The position numbers and the translations under genes are program-made. DNA of 64,000 nucleotides, taken from positions 16,897 through 80,896 of the forward strand of contig CAYMGE010000017.1 in assembly GCA_964389925.1 (NCBI GenBank), in the 5' to 3' direction. Position 1 is the stretch's first letter. The number at the start of each line of letters is the position of its first letter. Below the pieces are notes generated by a model that did not search any database, had not been told where the DNA came from, and worked only from the letters and a program-made list of their open reading frames with translations. Positions 32,244 through 39,343 of this stretch are shown here, one piece after another. The stretch is from CALECP01 sp964389925 (GTDB taxonomy: Bacteria > Chloroflexota > Anaerolineae > Promineifilales > Promineifilaceae).

Positions 32244-33551
32244 TTATGTTGCGACATGATCTGGCAATAATTTCTCGGCATCGCGCACCGTTGGTACAAA
32301 AAATGCTGTTCCGGCCGCAGCAAAACAGACAATCCCCGCGAGTACAAACATCAACGACATGCCCGCCCCCGCCCCTGTTCCAACAAGCCAACCAAAGGTG
32401 TCTGCCCAGCGTCCCCCCTCACGCATTGCTGGCTCAAAGATGTTGTCTGCCAACGGCCCAGCCATCGCCGTCGAAACTGGGGCAACGACCTGTGCAAACA
32501 GGCGACGCACGGCAAAAACGCGCCCTTGCACATCGGGAGCGACCTTTGTTTGCCAGATTGCCTGATTAGAGCCATTCAAGATGACGATTGTGAGGCTGTT
32601 CAAAAATGCGGCCGCCGCCCAAATCGGCAATGATACTCCCAACCCCATCAAAATTGTGCCAACGATGCTATTTGCCATCATACCACCGAGAACGCCGTAA
32701 ACTTTGCGGCGCGGCCCTCCCCACACGCTTAATAACACGCCACCAACGACACCACCCACTGCGCCAATCGACTGCACCGATCCAAGCACAACCTCATTGT
32801 TGTTTGTCTCGGCCAAAATCATTGGCACGATAAGCGCAAAGCCAAAGGATGCGGCAAAGTTAATGACGAGAAAGACAGATTGCAGCCCAAGAAGTGGCGG
32901 GCGGGAAAAAATGTAGGTGAAACCGTATTTGGTTTCTTGCAAGAAGGAACCCGCTTTGTTATCGGCCGATTTCGGCGGTTTCGGCACAAATATCAGAAAT
33001 AGCGACCCGATCGCTGCTGTAAACGAGACAATATCGATCAACAAAACGGTCTGTAAGTTTGTCGCGGCCAGCACGGCGGCCGCGATCAGTGGCGCAAGCA
33101 CATTCGAGGCAGTCTCGCCAATGGAGGTGAGGCCAGCGGCGCGAGCGTAATTCTCCTTGTCCATTAAGAGGGTGGTGGCGGCCGAAAATGCCGGCCACTG
33201 CATCGAGTTAAACGCGCCGTTGATGACGTTCAGCACATAGATATGCCAAATTGCCAAGTTGCCTGTCGCCAGCAGCACAAACATAATGATCGTGGTCAAC
33301 CCGGCGACCCCATCCGTAATTCCCATCACCAGCTTGCGATCATAGCGATCCACAATTGTGCCGCCAAAAGGGCTTAAGAAGACAAGTGGGGCAAAAAAGG
33401 CAGTCGCTGCCCATGTGAGTGTCGCCGCCTCACCCGTTTGCTGATAGAGCCACACACCGACCGCAAATCCCGTCATCGCGCTGCCTGTTTGCGAAATGAT
33501 CTGTCCAAGCCACAATGCAAAATAGGCTCTCATTCCCGTCAGTTGCTTCAT
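32244..33551 (-). CDS. MFS transporter (MFS_3/enterobactin exporter type)
   Basis: A 435-residue, 12-helix major facilitator. The N-terminus MRAYFALWLGQIISQTGSAMTGFAVGVWLYQQTG and the loop FGGTIVDRYDRKLVMGITDGVAG (motif A region) are typical of the EntS/MFS_3 group of drug or siderophore exporters. AGPLADNIFEPAM between late helices is also usual in that group. It should export a small molecule across the cytoplasmic membrane. The transcript begins at a promoter with an embedded palindrome and continues into the ArsR-type regulator. AGGAGA lies upstream of the ATG. Confidence 0.88.
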   Translation of the reverse strand: MKQLTGMRAYFALWLGQIISQTGSAMTGFAVGVWLYQQTGEAATLTWAATAFFAPLVFLSPFGGTIVDRYDRKLVMGITDGVAGLTTIIMFVLLATGNLAIWHIYVLNVINGAFNSMQWPAFSAATTLLMDKENYARAAGLTSIGETASNVLAPLIAAAVLAATNLQTVLLIDIVSFTAAIGSLFLIFVPKPPKSADNKAGSFLQETKYGFTYIFSRPPLLGLQSVFLVINFAASFGFALIVPMILAETNNNEVVLGSVQSIGAVGGVVGGVLLSVWGGPRRKVYGVLGGMMANSIVGTILMGLGVSLPIWAAAAFLNSLTIVILNGSNQAIWQTKVAPDVQGRVFAVRRLFAQVVAPVSTAMAGPLADNIFEPAMREGGRWADTFGWLVGTGAGAGMSLMFVLAGIVCFAAAGTAFFVPTVRDAEKLLPDHVAT

Positions 33552-33585
33552 CTGCCTAGTCTCCTGTTATCTTTGATTGTGGAAG

Positions 33586-33614
33586 AGTATATCACTGATT
33601 AGATGAATATCTAA
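33586..33614 (-). promoter_or_regulatory. Promoter of the MFS-regulator operon
   Basis: On the minus strand, TTAGAT (-35, plus-strand 33609-33614), 17 bases, then TATACT (-10, 33586-33591). Confidence 0.5.
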
Positions 33615-33615
33615 T
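33598..33615. promoter_or_regulatory. Perfect palindrome, likely repressor operator
   Basis: ATTAGAT, GAAT, ATCTAAT. It covers the -35 box and most of the spacer of the MFS promoter, a position that would block RNA polymerase when bound. The ArsR-type regulator two genes on is the obvious candidate. Confidence 0.55.
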
Positions 33616-33627
33616 TTTAGACGAGCA

Positions 33628-34017
33628 TTACAATGCAGAAAGACGTGCAATTTCATTCTGGAACTGATATTTTTCTTTTTCGGTCACGTAGGGCTGCGTG
33701 ATGAGGTCACGATAAATCTGGCTCGCTTCGTGGATTCGGCCGCACGCCTGCAAATAGCTCGCCTTATGCTGTGTCACAAAGAAACGCGCCTGTTGTTGCT
33801 CAAAACCGATCCCCTTGTCAAACCACTTTAATGCGTTGGCCTTATCTCGCTGCTTTTTATACAGCATGGCGATGTTCATGCAGATCATCGACTTATCAAT
33901 ATCCGAGATGTCGCTGTTGAGCAGTTGCTCGAACATCCGACGCGCTTTGGCGGTGTGGCCTTTTTCGCTCAGTTGTCCCGCTTGGTACATCTGATTGTAG
34001 TATTGCATATATTCCAT
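33628..34017 (-). CDS. Small TPR-repeat protein
   Basis: A 129-residue helical protein with about three tetratricopeptide-like units: AGQLSEKGHTAKARRMFEQLLNSD, ICMNIAMLYKKQRDKANALKWFDKGI and KASYLQACGRIHEASQIYRDLI. TPR units mediate protein contacts. There is no signal peptide. It starts nine bases after the transthyretin-like gene ends, so the two are likely to be co-transcribed. Its partner is unknown. Confidence 0.75.
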   Translation of the reverse strand: MEYMQYYNQMYQAGQLSEKGHTAKARRMFEQLLNSDISDIDKSMICMNIAMLYKKQRDKANALKWFDKGIGFEQQQARFFVTQHKASYLQACGRIHEASQIYRDLITQPYVTEKEKYQFQNEIARLSAL

Positions 34018-34026
34018 CAGATCACC

Positions 34027-34380
34027 TCACTCATCACGATGTTCACAAAAAGTCGAATATCCATAGGGGCTGAGAAATAGTTGGATGTGATGCTGTCGCT
34101 TTATATCTGTGACTTCAAAGATAATCGGGATAACAGGCCAAACAGCCCTCATGCCAGAAAATGCAAAGTAATGGCTCGTTGCAAACGATAGCCGATACAT
34201 GCCTGCGCGAAACTTAAAGCTGCGTGGAACCATGGTCTCTATACGACCGGTCTCATCTGTCGGCCCTGTGCCGAGATCAAGCCATTCGCCACTTGTTCGC
34301 AAATAAGCGAGTGAAACCTCCACGTCTGCGGCGGGAACGCCTTGTGCTGTGTCAAAAATGTGGGTTGAAATACTCATCAT
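34027..34380 (-). CDS. Transthyretin-like protein (5-hydroxyisourate hydrolase family)
   Basis: A 117-residue protein of the HIUase/transthyretin family, which hydrolyses 5-hydroxyisourate in urate breakdown. The N-terminal ISTHIFDTAQGVPAADVEVSL retains the catalytic-region His. The middle has GPTDETGRIETMV and GMYRLSFATSHYF. The end is HIQLFLSPYGYSTFCEHRDE, where true hydrolases finish with the tetrapeptide YRGS after LSPYGYSTY. The loss of YRGS makes catalysis uncertain. No uricase or OHCU decarboxylase gene is adjacent. Confidence 0.8.
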   Translation of the reverse strand: MMSISTHIFDTAQGVPAADVEVSLAYLRTSGEWLDLGTGPTDETGRIETMVPRSFKFRAGMYRLSFATSHYFAFSGMRAVWPVIPIIFEVTDIKRQHHIQLFLSPYGYSTFCEHRDE

Positions 34381-34428
34381 GCAATAGTAGTGTCATTTCT
34401 ATTTCGTGCAAAGGGGAAAAGAGTCAAT

Positions 34429-34456
34429 TTGATCTAGGGGGCGGGCGTTCTATAAT
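34429..34456 (+). promoter_or_regulatory. Promoter for the LRR lipoprotein gene
   Basis: TTGATC, 16 bases, then TATAAT. The expected transcript start is near 34463, about 70 bases before the gene. Confidence 0.6.
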
Positions 34457-34531
34457 TGAGGCTGTAACTTTGCCAAAGTGTCCTATTATGCCAGCAGTTA
34501 CAACTGATAGGTCTGTCTCATTTTTTCAAAC

Positions 34532-35368
34532 ATGCACCGTTTTCTCCTTTTCATCTCGCTGCTCCTATTGATTGGATGTGGAGAGGCTTCCATGCCAATC
34601 GCGCCCAATACCCCAACAACAACCATCTTACCGCCTGTGATGACCATTGTTGTCCCCCAAGCGACTGCGGCCGAAGCCACCGCGACCGCAACCTTCATTC
34701 CAACCGCAACATCTAGCCCATCGCCAACACAGACAAAAACACCAACCCCTCCGCCAAGTGCAACGCCCATTCCTGACGAGATTGACGAAAACAACGAGCC
34801 GCTGCTTGCCAGCGCGTGCGCCACGCTACCCATTAGCGAGTGCCGCGCCTTGCGCCTTTTGTATGACGCAACACGTGGCGATGATTGGGCTGGCAGCTAT
34901 CCCGGCGATGCTATTCGCTGGTACAACAGTGCAAATCCATGTGACTGGTATGGAATTACGTGTGCGAGTGGTCGTATTGTAGCGTTAACGCTGAATGAGG
35001 TTGGGCTGAATGGTGTCTTGCCATCTGAGATTGGCAACTTAACCGCGCTGCGTGAGATTTCAATCTATAAAAACAAACTGCGTGGCAGGCTGCCCGAGTC
35101 GATTGGTGGGTTGATTGGGCTGTCTTCGGCCGATTTCTCCAACAATGAATTTTCGGGAGAACTTCCCTTATTTTTCGGCCGAATGCCCCAACTCGAAGCC
35201 CTCAATCTCAACCATAATGCCTTTAGCGGCACACTCCCTTCTTCACTTGCGACTGCTCCCAAGCTAGGCTGGCTCGATGTCAGCCACAACTACCTTAACG
35301 GCCGAATTCCCAACGAATATGATGAGTTGGCGTATTTCAACTTCACTGGGAACAATCTTAGCGAATGA
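34532..35368 (+). CDS. LRR lipoprotein of plant-type repeat
   Basis: A 278-residue protein. The lipoprotein signal ends in LIGC (about residues 14-17). A Pro/Thr/Ala-rich spacer follows to about residue 85. Then comes an N-terminal cap like plant LRRNT_2 (ALRLLYDATRGDDW, then NPCDWYGITC with its paired Cys). About five leucine-rich repeats follow, with the plant-specific LxGxLP spacing: LNGVLPSEIGNLTALREI, LRGRLPESIGGLIGL, FSGELPLFFGRMPQLEALNL, FSGTLPSSLATAPKLGWLDV and LNGRIPNEY. It should be exposed on the cell surface and bind a protein or glycan ligand. It has its own promoter. Confidence 0.88.
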   Translation: MHRFLLFISLLLLIGCGEASMPIAPNTPTTTILPPVMTIVVPQATAAEATATATFIPTATSSPSPTQTKTPTPPPSATPIPDEIDENNEPLLASACATLPISECRALRLLYDATRGDDWAGSYPGDAIRWYNSANPCDWYGITCASGRIVALTLNEVGLNGVLPSEIGNLTALREISIYKNKLRGRLPESIGGLIGLSSADFSNNEFSGELPLFFGRMPQLEALNLNHNAFSGTLPSSLATAPKLGWLDVSHNYLNGRIPNEYDELAYFNFTGNNLSE

Positions 35369-35434
35369 TCGGGCATTTCGCTTTAGTTTTTGCTAATGGT
35401 TCAATAGAAGCATTGTCACCCTCCTGTTTCTAAA

Positions 35435-35462
35435 TTGACACAGATTTTGTGAGTGTTATAAT
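35435..35462 (+). promoter_or_regulatory. Consensus promoter for rpsA-infA
   Basis: TTGACA, 16 bases, TATAAT: both boxes are exact consensus, the strongest-looking promoter in the window. The transcript should start near 35469, giving a leader of about 220 bases. Confidence 0.8.
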
Positions 35463-35510
35463 TCAAACTAGACTTTAATTGTAGCCGCAGTCGGTATTAT
35501 TTGTTCGGTT

Positions 35511-35549
35511 GAAAAGAAATAATGTTTCTTTTCTGCAAAGCGAGCTTTG
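35511..35549 (+). promoter_or_regulatory. Two leader hairpins upstream of rpsA
   Basis: GAAAAGAAA with TTTCTTTTC (9 bp, 5-base loop, 35511-35533), followed by CAAAGC with GCTTTG (35536-35549). Together with the terminator that follows they make a highly folded leader. It could be a binding site for S1 itself or an alternative fold that competes with the terminator. Confidence 0.5.
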
Positions 35550-35596
35550 ATGGCAGCGTAAAAAGGTTAATTGCTAATTTTGTTGAGCTTTTCGAG

Positions 35597-35642
35597 AAGA
35601 CTCGGCGCTTGTTGCAATTTGCTAACGCGCCGAGTCTTTTTT
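35597..35642 (+). terminator. Intrinsic terminator (attenuator) in the rpsA leader
   Basis: A perfect 12-bp stem (AAGACTCGGCGC at 35597-35608 with its complement at 35627-35638) and an 18-base loop, running into six T. It lies between the consensus promoter and the rpsA start, so it is placed to control read-through into rpsA. Confidence 0.8.
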
Positions 35643-35687
35643 GTGTCTACAAAGGTCAAAATCAATGATGAGGCAACGTTTATTCCA

Positions 35688-36926
35688 ATGGTTGACGATT
35701 ACAGCAATTTCGAAGAACAACTAGAAAATTTCTTAGATTTCGACACGCTCAATGAAGGCGATATGCGAACGGGAACCATCGTTTCTATTTCGTCACAGGG
35801 TGTGATTGTGGCTCTATCCAACGTTAAGCGCGATGGCATTGTGCCGCAGTCAGACATCAATCGACTGTCGAACAAAGAAAAAGATGAGATGAAGGTAGAT
35901 GATGAGGTAACCGTTCGGATTGTCAAAACAGACGATCCTGACAGCCTGATTGTCTCCATTTTCCAAGCACGTATTGCAGAGGATTGGGAACAGGTAGAAG
36001 CACTTCGCAAGTCGAAAGATGTGATTGAGGTGGAAGTCACTGGCTACAACAAAGGTGGATTAATTGCGCCTTATGGTCGTCTGCGTGGTTTCATTCCGCT
36101 CTCGCAAGTCTCTGGCTTTAGCCGCAACATGGACGGCCCTGAGCGTCAGAGCCGCATGGCGAAAATGCGCGGTGAGATGATCCCTGTCAAAGTGATTGAA
36201 GTTGACAAAGAGCGTCGCCGTCTTGTCTTTTCACAACGTGAAGGCCAACGTGAAGCGGATGCTGCCAAGCGTGAAGAGTTCATGCGCTCAATCAATGTAG
36301 GCGATATCCTGAAAGGACGTGTTCGCAGCATTCGTGACTTTGGTGCATTTGTTGATCTTGGTCACGCAGATGGGTTGGTACATGTCTCTGAACTAGCATG
36401 GTATCGCGTCGATCATCCTCGTGAGATTGTTAAGGTAGGCGACGAGCTGGAAGTACAGGTGCTGCGTGTTGATCCAGCACAGGGACGCATCAGCTTAAGC
36501 CGCAAGCCGCTCATCAAAAACCCATGGGACAACATCCATGAGAGTTACCAAGAGAATACTCTAGTTGAGGGTGAAATCGTTCGCATTACCGACTATGGCG
36601 CGTTTGTCGAGCTAGAACCCGGTGTTGAAGGATTATTGCACATCACACAACTATCCCGCTCGAATGTTGAAGATGTGCGTGAAATCGTTCAAGAAGGTGA
36701 GCGTCATTTATTGCGTGTTCTCACCGTTGACGATGACCGCCAGCGTATTCGCCTAAGTTTGAAAGCTGTTTCTGCCAATGAGCAGATTGAATGGATGACT
36801 CGTCAAGGGGACGAAGAAGAAGCCGTTGTTGAAGAGGCAGCCCCAACGCATGATGAGTCAGTAAGCATTGTTGAAAGTTCCGCTGAGTTAAATGAAGAAG
36901 TTAACGTGGCAGATAAGGGTATTTGA
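35688..36926 (+). CDS. rpsA: Small ribosomal subunit protein S1 (four S1 domains)
   Basis: S1 binds mRNA on the 30S subunit and helps translation initiation. This protein of about 412 residues has four S1/OB domains. They begin at GDMRTGTIVSISSQG, VIEVEVTGYNKGG (with PYGRLRGFIPLSQV), GDILKGRVRSIRDFGAFVDL and VEGEIVRITDYGAFVEL, and end in an acidic tail. The frame is open upstream through the attenuator, so a start inside the hairpin is unlikely. I use the ATG at 35688; a GTG at 35643, directly after the terminator, is the alternative. The gene is unusual for this window in holding no CGGCCG site. infA follows after 36 bases. Confidence 0.93.
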   Translation: MVDDYSNFEEQLENFLDFDTLNEGDMRTGTIVSISSQGVIVALSNVKRDGIVPQSDINRLSNKEKDEMKVDDEVTVRIVKTDDPDSLIVSIFQARIAEDWEQVEALRKSKDVIEVEVTGYNKGGLIAPYGRLRGFIPLSQVSGFSRNMDGPERQSRMAKMRGEMIPVKVIEVDKERRRLVFSQREGQREADAAKREEFMRSINVGDILKGRVRSIRDFGAFVDLGHADGLVHVSELAWYRVDHPREIVKVGDELEVQVLRVDPAQGRISLSRKPLIKNPWDNIHESYQENTLVEGEIVRITDYGAFVELEPGVEGLLHITQLSRSNVEDVREIVQEGERHLLRVLTVDDDRQRIRLSLKAVSANEQIEWMTRQGDEEEAVVEEAAPTHDESVSIVESSAELNEEVNVADKGI

Positions 36927-36962
36927 TCAGAGTTGAATGCCTCTGAGGAAATTAAGGCTTAA

Positions 36963-37196
36963 ATGGCAAAAGAAGAAAAATTAGAGGTCGAAGGAACCGT
37001 TATAGAAGCATTACCAAACACACAGTTTATGGTGGAGCTTGAGAACGGACATAAGGTTTTGGCATATTTGTCAGGGCGGATGCGGAAACGCTATATTCGT
37101 ATTTTATTGGGTGATGTCGTGCGGCTGGAAATGACACCGTATGATATGTCACGTGGTCGCATCACGTGGCGTTACCGCAAGCAGATGCAGCGTTAA
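36963..37196 (+). CDS. infA: Translation initiation factor IF-1
   Basis: A 77-residue OB-fold protein that occupies the A site of the 30S subunit during initiation. Diagnostic stretches are KEEKLEVEGTVIEALPNTQFMVELENGHKVLAYLSGRMRKRYIRILLGDVVRLEMTPYDMSRGRITWRY, with the usual basic SGRMRKRYIRI patch. The gene normally lies in the ribosomal protein operon next to secY/rpmJ; here it follows rpsA, with which it should be co-transcribed. The common terminator is at 37208-37233. A second infA copy elsewhere in the genome is possible. Confidence 0.95.
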   Translation: MAKEEKLEVEGTVIEALPNTQFMVELENGHKVLAYLSGRMRKRYIRILLGDVVRLEMTPYDMSRGRITWRYRKQMQR

Positions 37197-37207
37197 ACGA
37201 CCTTGTG

Positions 37208-37240
37208 AAAACCAGCCAATCGTGGCTGGTTTTCATTTTG
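37208..37240 (+). terminator. Intrinsic terminator between infA and prmA
   Basis: An 11-bp perfect stem (AAAACCAGCCA with TGGCTGGTTTT) with a 4-base loop. T-rich sequence on one side and A-rich on the other let it work in both directions. It abuts the prmA stop codon, so it probably ends both convergent transcripts. Confidence 0.85.
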
Positions 37241-38129
37241 AGTGTTTGACAATCTGAGCTATCCAATCGCCCTGTACAATTTCAGCATGTAAGGTTCCCC
37301 CTGCGTGATGAATGGCCTGCTGAAGCTCGGCCGATTGCACCCCCAAAATTCCACTCAAAATTAAAATCCCATCTGGTGCAACATAGCTGAGAAGTTGCTT
37401 CTCTTTTAGCATCTTAATTAGAGTCGGTGCCAGAATGTTGGCGACCAACACGTCCCAACCACGCTGACGAACCACATCCAAGCTACCCTGCTTCACAACT
37501 ATTTTCTCGCCCATCCCGTTGATCCGTGCATTTTCACGTGTCGCTACAACGGAATCAGCATCGATGTCAACCGCTAAGAGCGGTGACGCGCCTAGCATGG
37601 CTGCACCAATAGCGAGAATGCCCGATCCACAGCCTAAATCTAGCACGCTGTCGCCGTCTTTGACATACTGGGCGATCTGGGTAAGGCAGAGTTGTGTTGT
37701 TTCGTGCGTGCCAGTGCCGAAGGCGTTGCCAGGGTCGAGCGTGATGACGAGGTCGGTAGGATCACTTTCTATCGTTTCCCAACTCGGCCGAATCCAAAAC
37801 CGCCTCCCAATTTTTATTGGGTGAAAGTTCGCCCGCCACGCCGTCGCCCACTCTGTTTCATCAACTTGGTGAAATGTCGCGTCCGGCAAACCGTGTTTGC
37901 GAAGTTTATCGACAATCGTTTGCCGAAATGCTTTGTCATCGCGCTCACTATCAATCGCTAACTTCACCATCACTTCTGACAGCATCGCATCGGCTCGCAC
38001 ATCGTTTTGGTCGCCTAGTTGCTCCGTTGCAACCCACTCGCCTTCTAAGGCAAAAAGCTGTAGCAGATGTGCTACAGCTTCCGCCTCGCGCTCATTTTGC
38101 GCGGTTACTTTTATTTCGACCCAGCCCAT
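37233..38129 (-). CDS. prmA: Ribosomal protein L11 methyltransferase
   Basis: PrmA trimethylates residues of ribosomal protein L11 using SAM. The 298-residue protein has an N-terminal substrate-recognition domain (MGWVEIKVTAQNEREAEAVAHLL) and a Rossmann methyltransferase domain. The domain carries the family block IKIGRRFWIRPSWE, LDPGNAFGTGTHETTQLCL, the SAM motif VLDLGCGSGILAIGAAMLGA, and VLVANILAPTLIKM. The start overlaps the dnaJ stop by one base (TAATG). PrmA directly after dnaJ is a common arrangement in Gram-positive-type heat-shock operons. Confidence 0.96.
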   Translation of the reverse strand: MGWVEIKVTAQNEREAEAVAHLLQLFALEGEWVATEQLGDQNDVRADAMLSEVMVKLAIDSERDDKAFRQTIVDKLRKHGLPDATFHQVDETEWATAWRANFHPIKIGRRFWIRPSWETIESDPTDLVITLDPGNAFGTGTHETTQLCLTQIAQYVKDGDSVLDLGCGSGILAIGAAMLGASPLLAVDIDADSVVATRENARINGMGEKIVVKQGSLDVVRQRGWDVLVANILAPTLIKMLKEKQLLSYVAPDGILILSGILGVQSAELQQAIHHAGGTLHAEIVQGDWIAQIVKHSK

Positions 38130-39271
38130 TAGCCTAAAAACGCATCTTTCAGCGATTGCCAGAATCCCTTTTCACGGTGTGCAATGACTGGATTGCTATC
38201 CATCGTTTCTTCCAGTCTTTCAAGAAGATCCCGCTGCTCGGCCGTTAACTTCAGCGGTACGGCGATGTTTATCACAACGATTTGGTCACCACGTCCACCA
38301 CCGCGCAAAAATGGCACACCCTTACCGCGCAGGCGCAGCATCTTGCCCGCTTGGGTGCCGGGTGGGATTCGCATCGTGTCCTCACCCTCAACGGTCGGGA
38401 CAATGATCTCGCTGCCAAGTGCCGCTTGTGGGAAGGTGATGTCGAGATCAAGGATAATGTCGTTGCCTTGACGCTGGAAGTGTTTGTGCGGCCGAATGTT
38501 GATGACAACATATAAATTGCCCGCAGGCCCACCACCGCTACCCGGTGCGCCCTCACCTGTCAGGCGAATCTGGGTGTCTGTATCAACACCGGGTGGAATT
38601 TTGACGCTCAACTGTCGCGTTTGCTGCACCATTTTGCGGCCGCTACAAGTGTGGCAAGGGTTCTCTATGATCTGCCCCGCACCCTGACAGATAGGGCAAG
38701 CTGTCAGAACAACAGAAGAGCCAAACAGCGTTTGCTGCATTTGGCGCACTTCGCCCGAACCATTACAGTGCTGACAGCGGCTCGGCTCTGTGCCGGGTTC
38801 AGCACCTGAACCATCGCATGTTTGGCACTCTTCGGGGCGTGTGATTTCGATCTCTTTTTCGATGCCAAAGATGGCCTCTTCAAATTCAATCGTCACATCA
38901 TGTCGCATATCTGCGCCACGCCGAGGCCCGCGCCTGCGCTGGCGACGTGCGCCTCCGCCAGCAAAGTTGCTAAAGATGCCCTCGAAGATGTCGTTGAGAT
39001 CAAACTCCATCCCACCGGCTCCAAAACCACCAAAGCCACCCGCACCGCCATCAAACGCCGCGTGACCATAGCGGTCGTACGCCGCTCGTTTTTGATCATC
39101 AGAAAGCACTTCATATGCCTCGCCGATCTCTTTGAACTTTTCCTCCGCACCGGGGTCTTTGTTCGCGTCGGGATGATATTTGCGTGCTAGTTTGCGAAAT
39201 GCTTTTTTTATTTCGGCCGGCGTAGCCGTGCGTGAAACACCGAGGGCTTCGTAGTAGTCTTGTTTTGCCAT
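38129..39271 (-). CDS. dnaJ: Chaperone protein DnaJ
   Basis: Type I Hsp40 co-chaperone of 380 residues that delivers substrates to DnaK and stimulates its ATPase. It has the J domain with the HPD motif (ARKYHPDANKDPG) at the N-terminus, then a Gly/Phe-rich region (GGAGGFGGFGAGGMEFDLNDIF). Four zinc-binding CxxCxG-type repeats follow (CQTCDGSG, CQHCNGSG, CPICQGAG, CHTCSG), although the last lacks the usual final glycine spacing (CSGRK). The substrate-binding C-terminal domains close the protein. It is the fourth gene of the hrcA-grpE-dnaK-dnaJ-prmA operon. Confidence 0.97.
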   Translation of the reverse strand: MAKQDYYEALGVSRTATPAEIKKAFRKLARKYHPDANKDPGAEEKFKEIGEAYEVLSDDQKRAAYDRYGHAAFDGGAGGFGGFGAGGMEFDLNDIFEGIFSNFAGGGARRQRRRGPRRGADMRHDVTIEFEEAIFGIEKEIEITRPEECQTCDGSGAEPGTEPSRCQHCNGSGEVRQMQQTLFGSSVVLTACPICQGAGQIIENPCHTCSGRKMVQQTRQLSVKIPPGVDTDTQIRLTGEGAPGSGGGPAGNLYVVINIRPHKHFQRQGNDIILDLDITFPQAALGSEIIVPTVEGEDTMRIPPGTQAGKMLRLRGKGVPFLRGGGRGDQIVVINIAVPLKLTAEQRDLLERLEETMDSNPVIAHREKGFWQSLKDAFLG

Positions 39272-39277
39272 GTTAGG

Positions 39278-39329
39278 GTATTCGGTGTTCGGTACTCAGT
39301 CACTATGGACTGAATACCGATTACTGACG
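39278..39329. repeat. Heptad-unit inverted repeat, dnaK/dnaJ junction
   Basis: Consecutive 7-base units, for example GTATTCG and GTGTTCG on the left and AATACCG and ATTACTG on the right, folding into an imperfect hairpin that fills the 72-base gap. Confidence 0.7.
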
Positions 39330-39343
39330 ACCTTTTCAATCAT

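Noticed and set aside
35571..35687. An upstream in-frame start for S1
   Set aside because: The extension contains the intrinsic terminator and is Cys/Leu-rich without similarity to S1.
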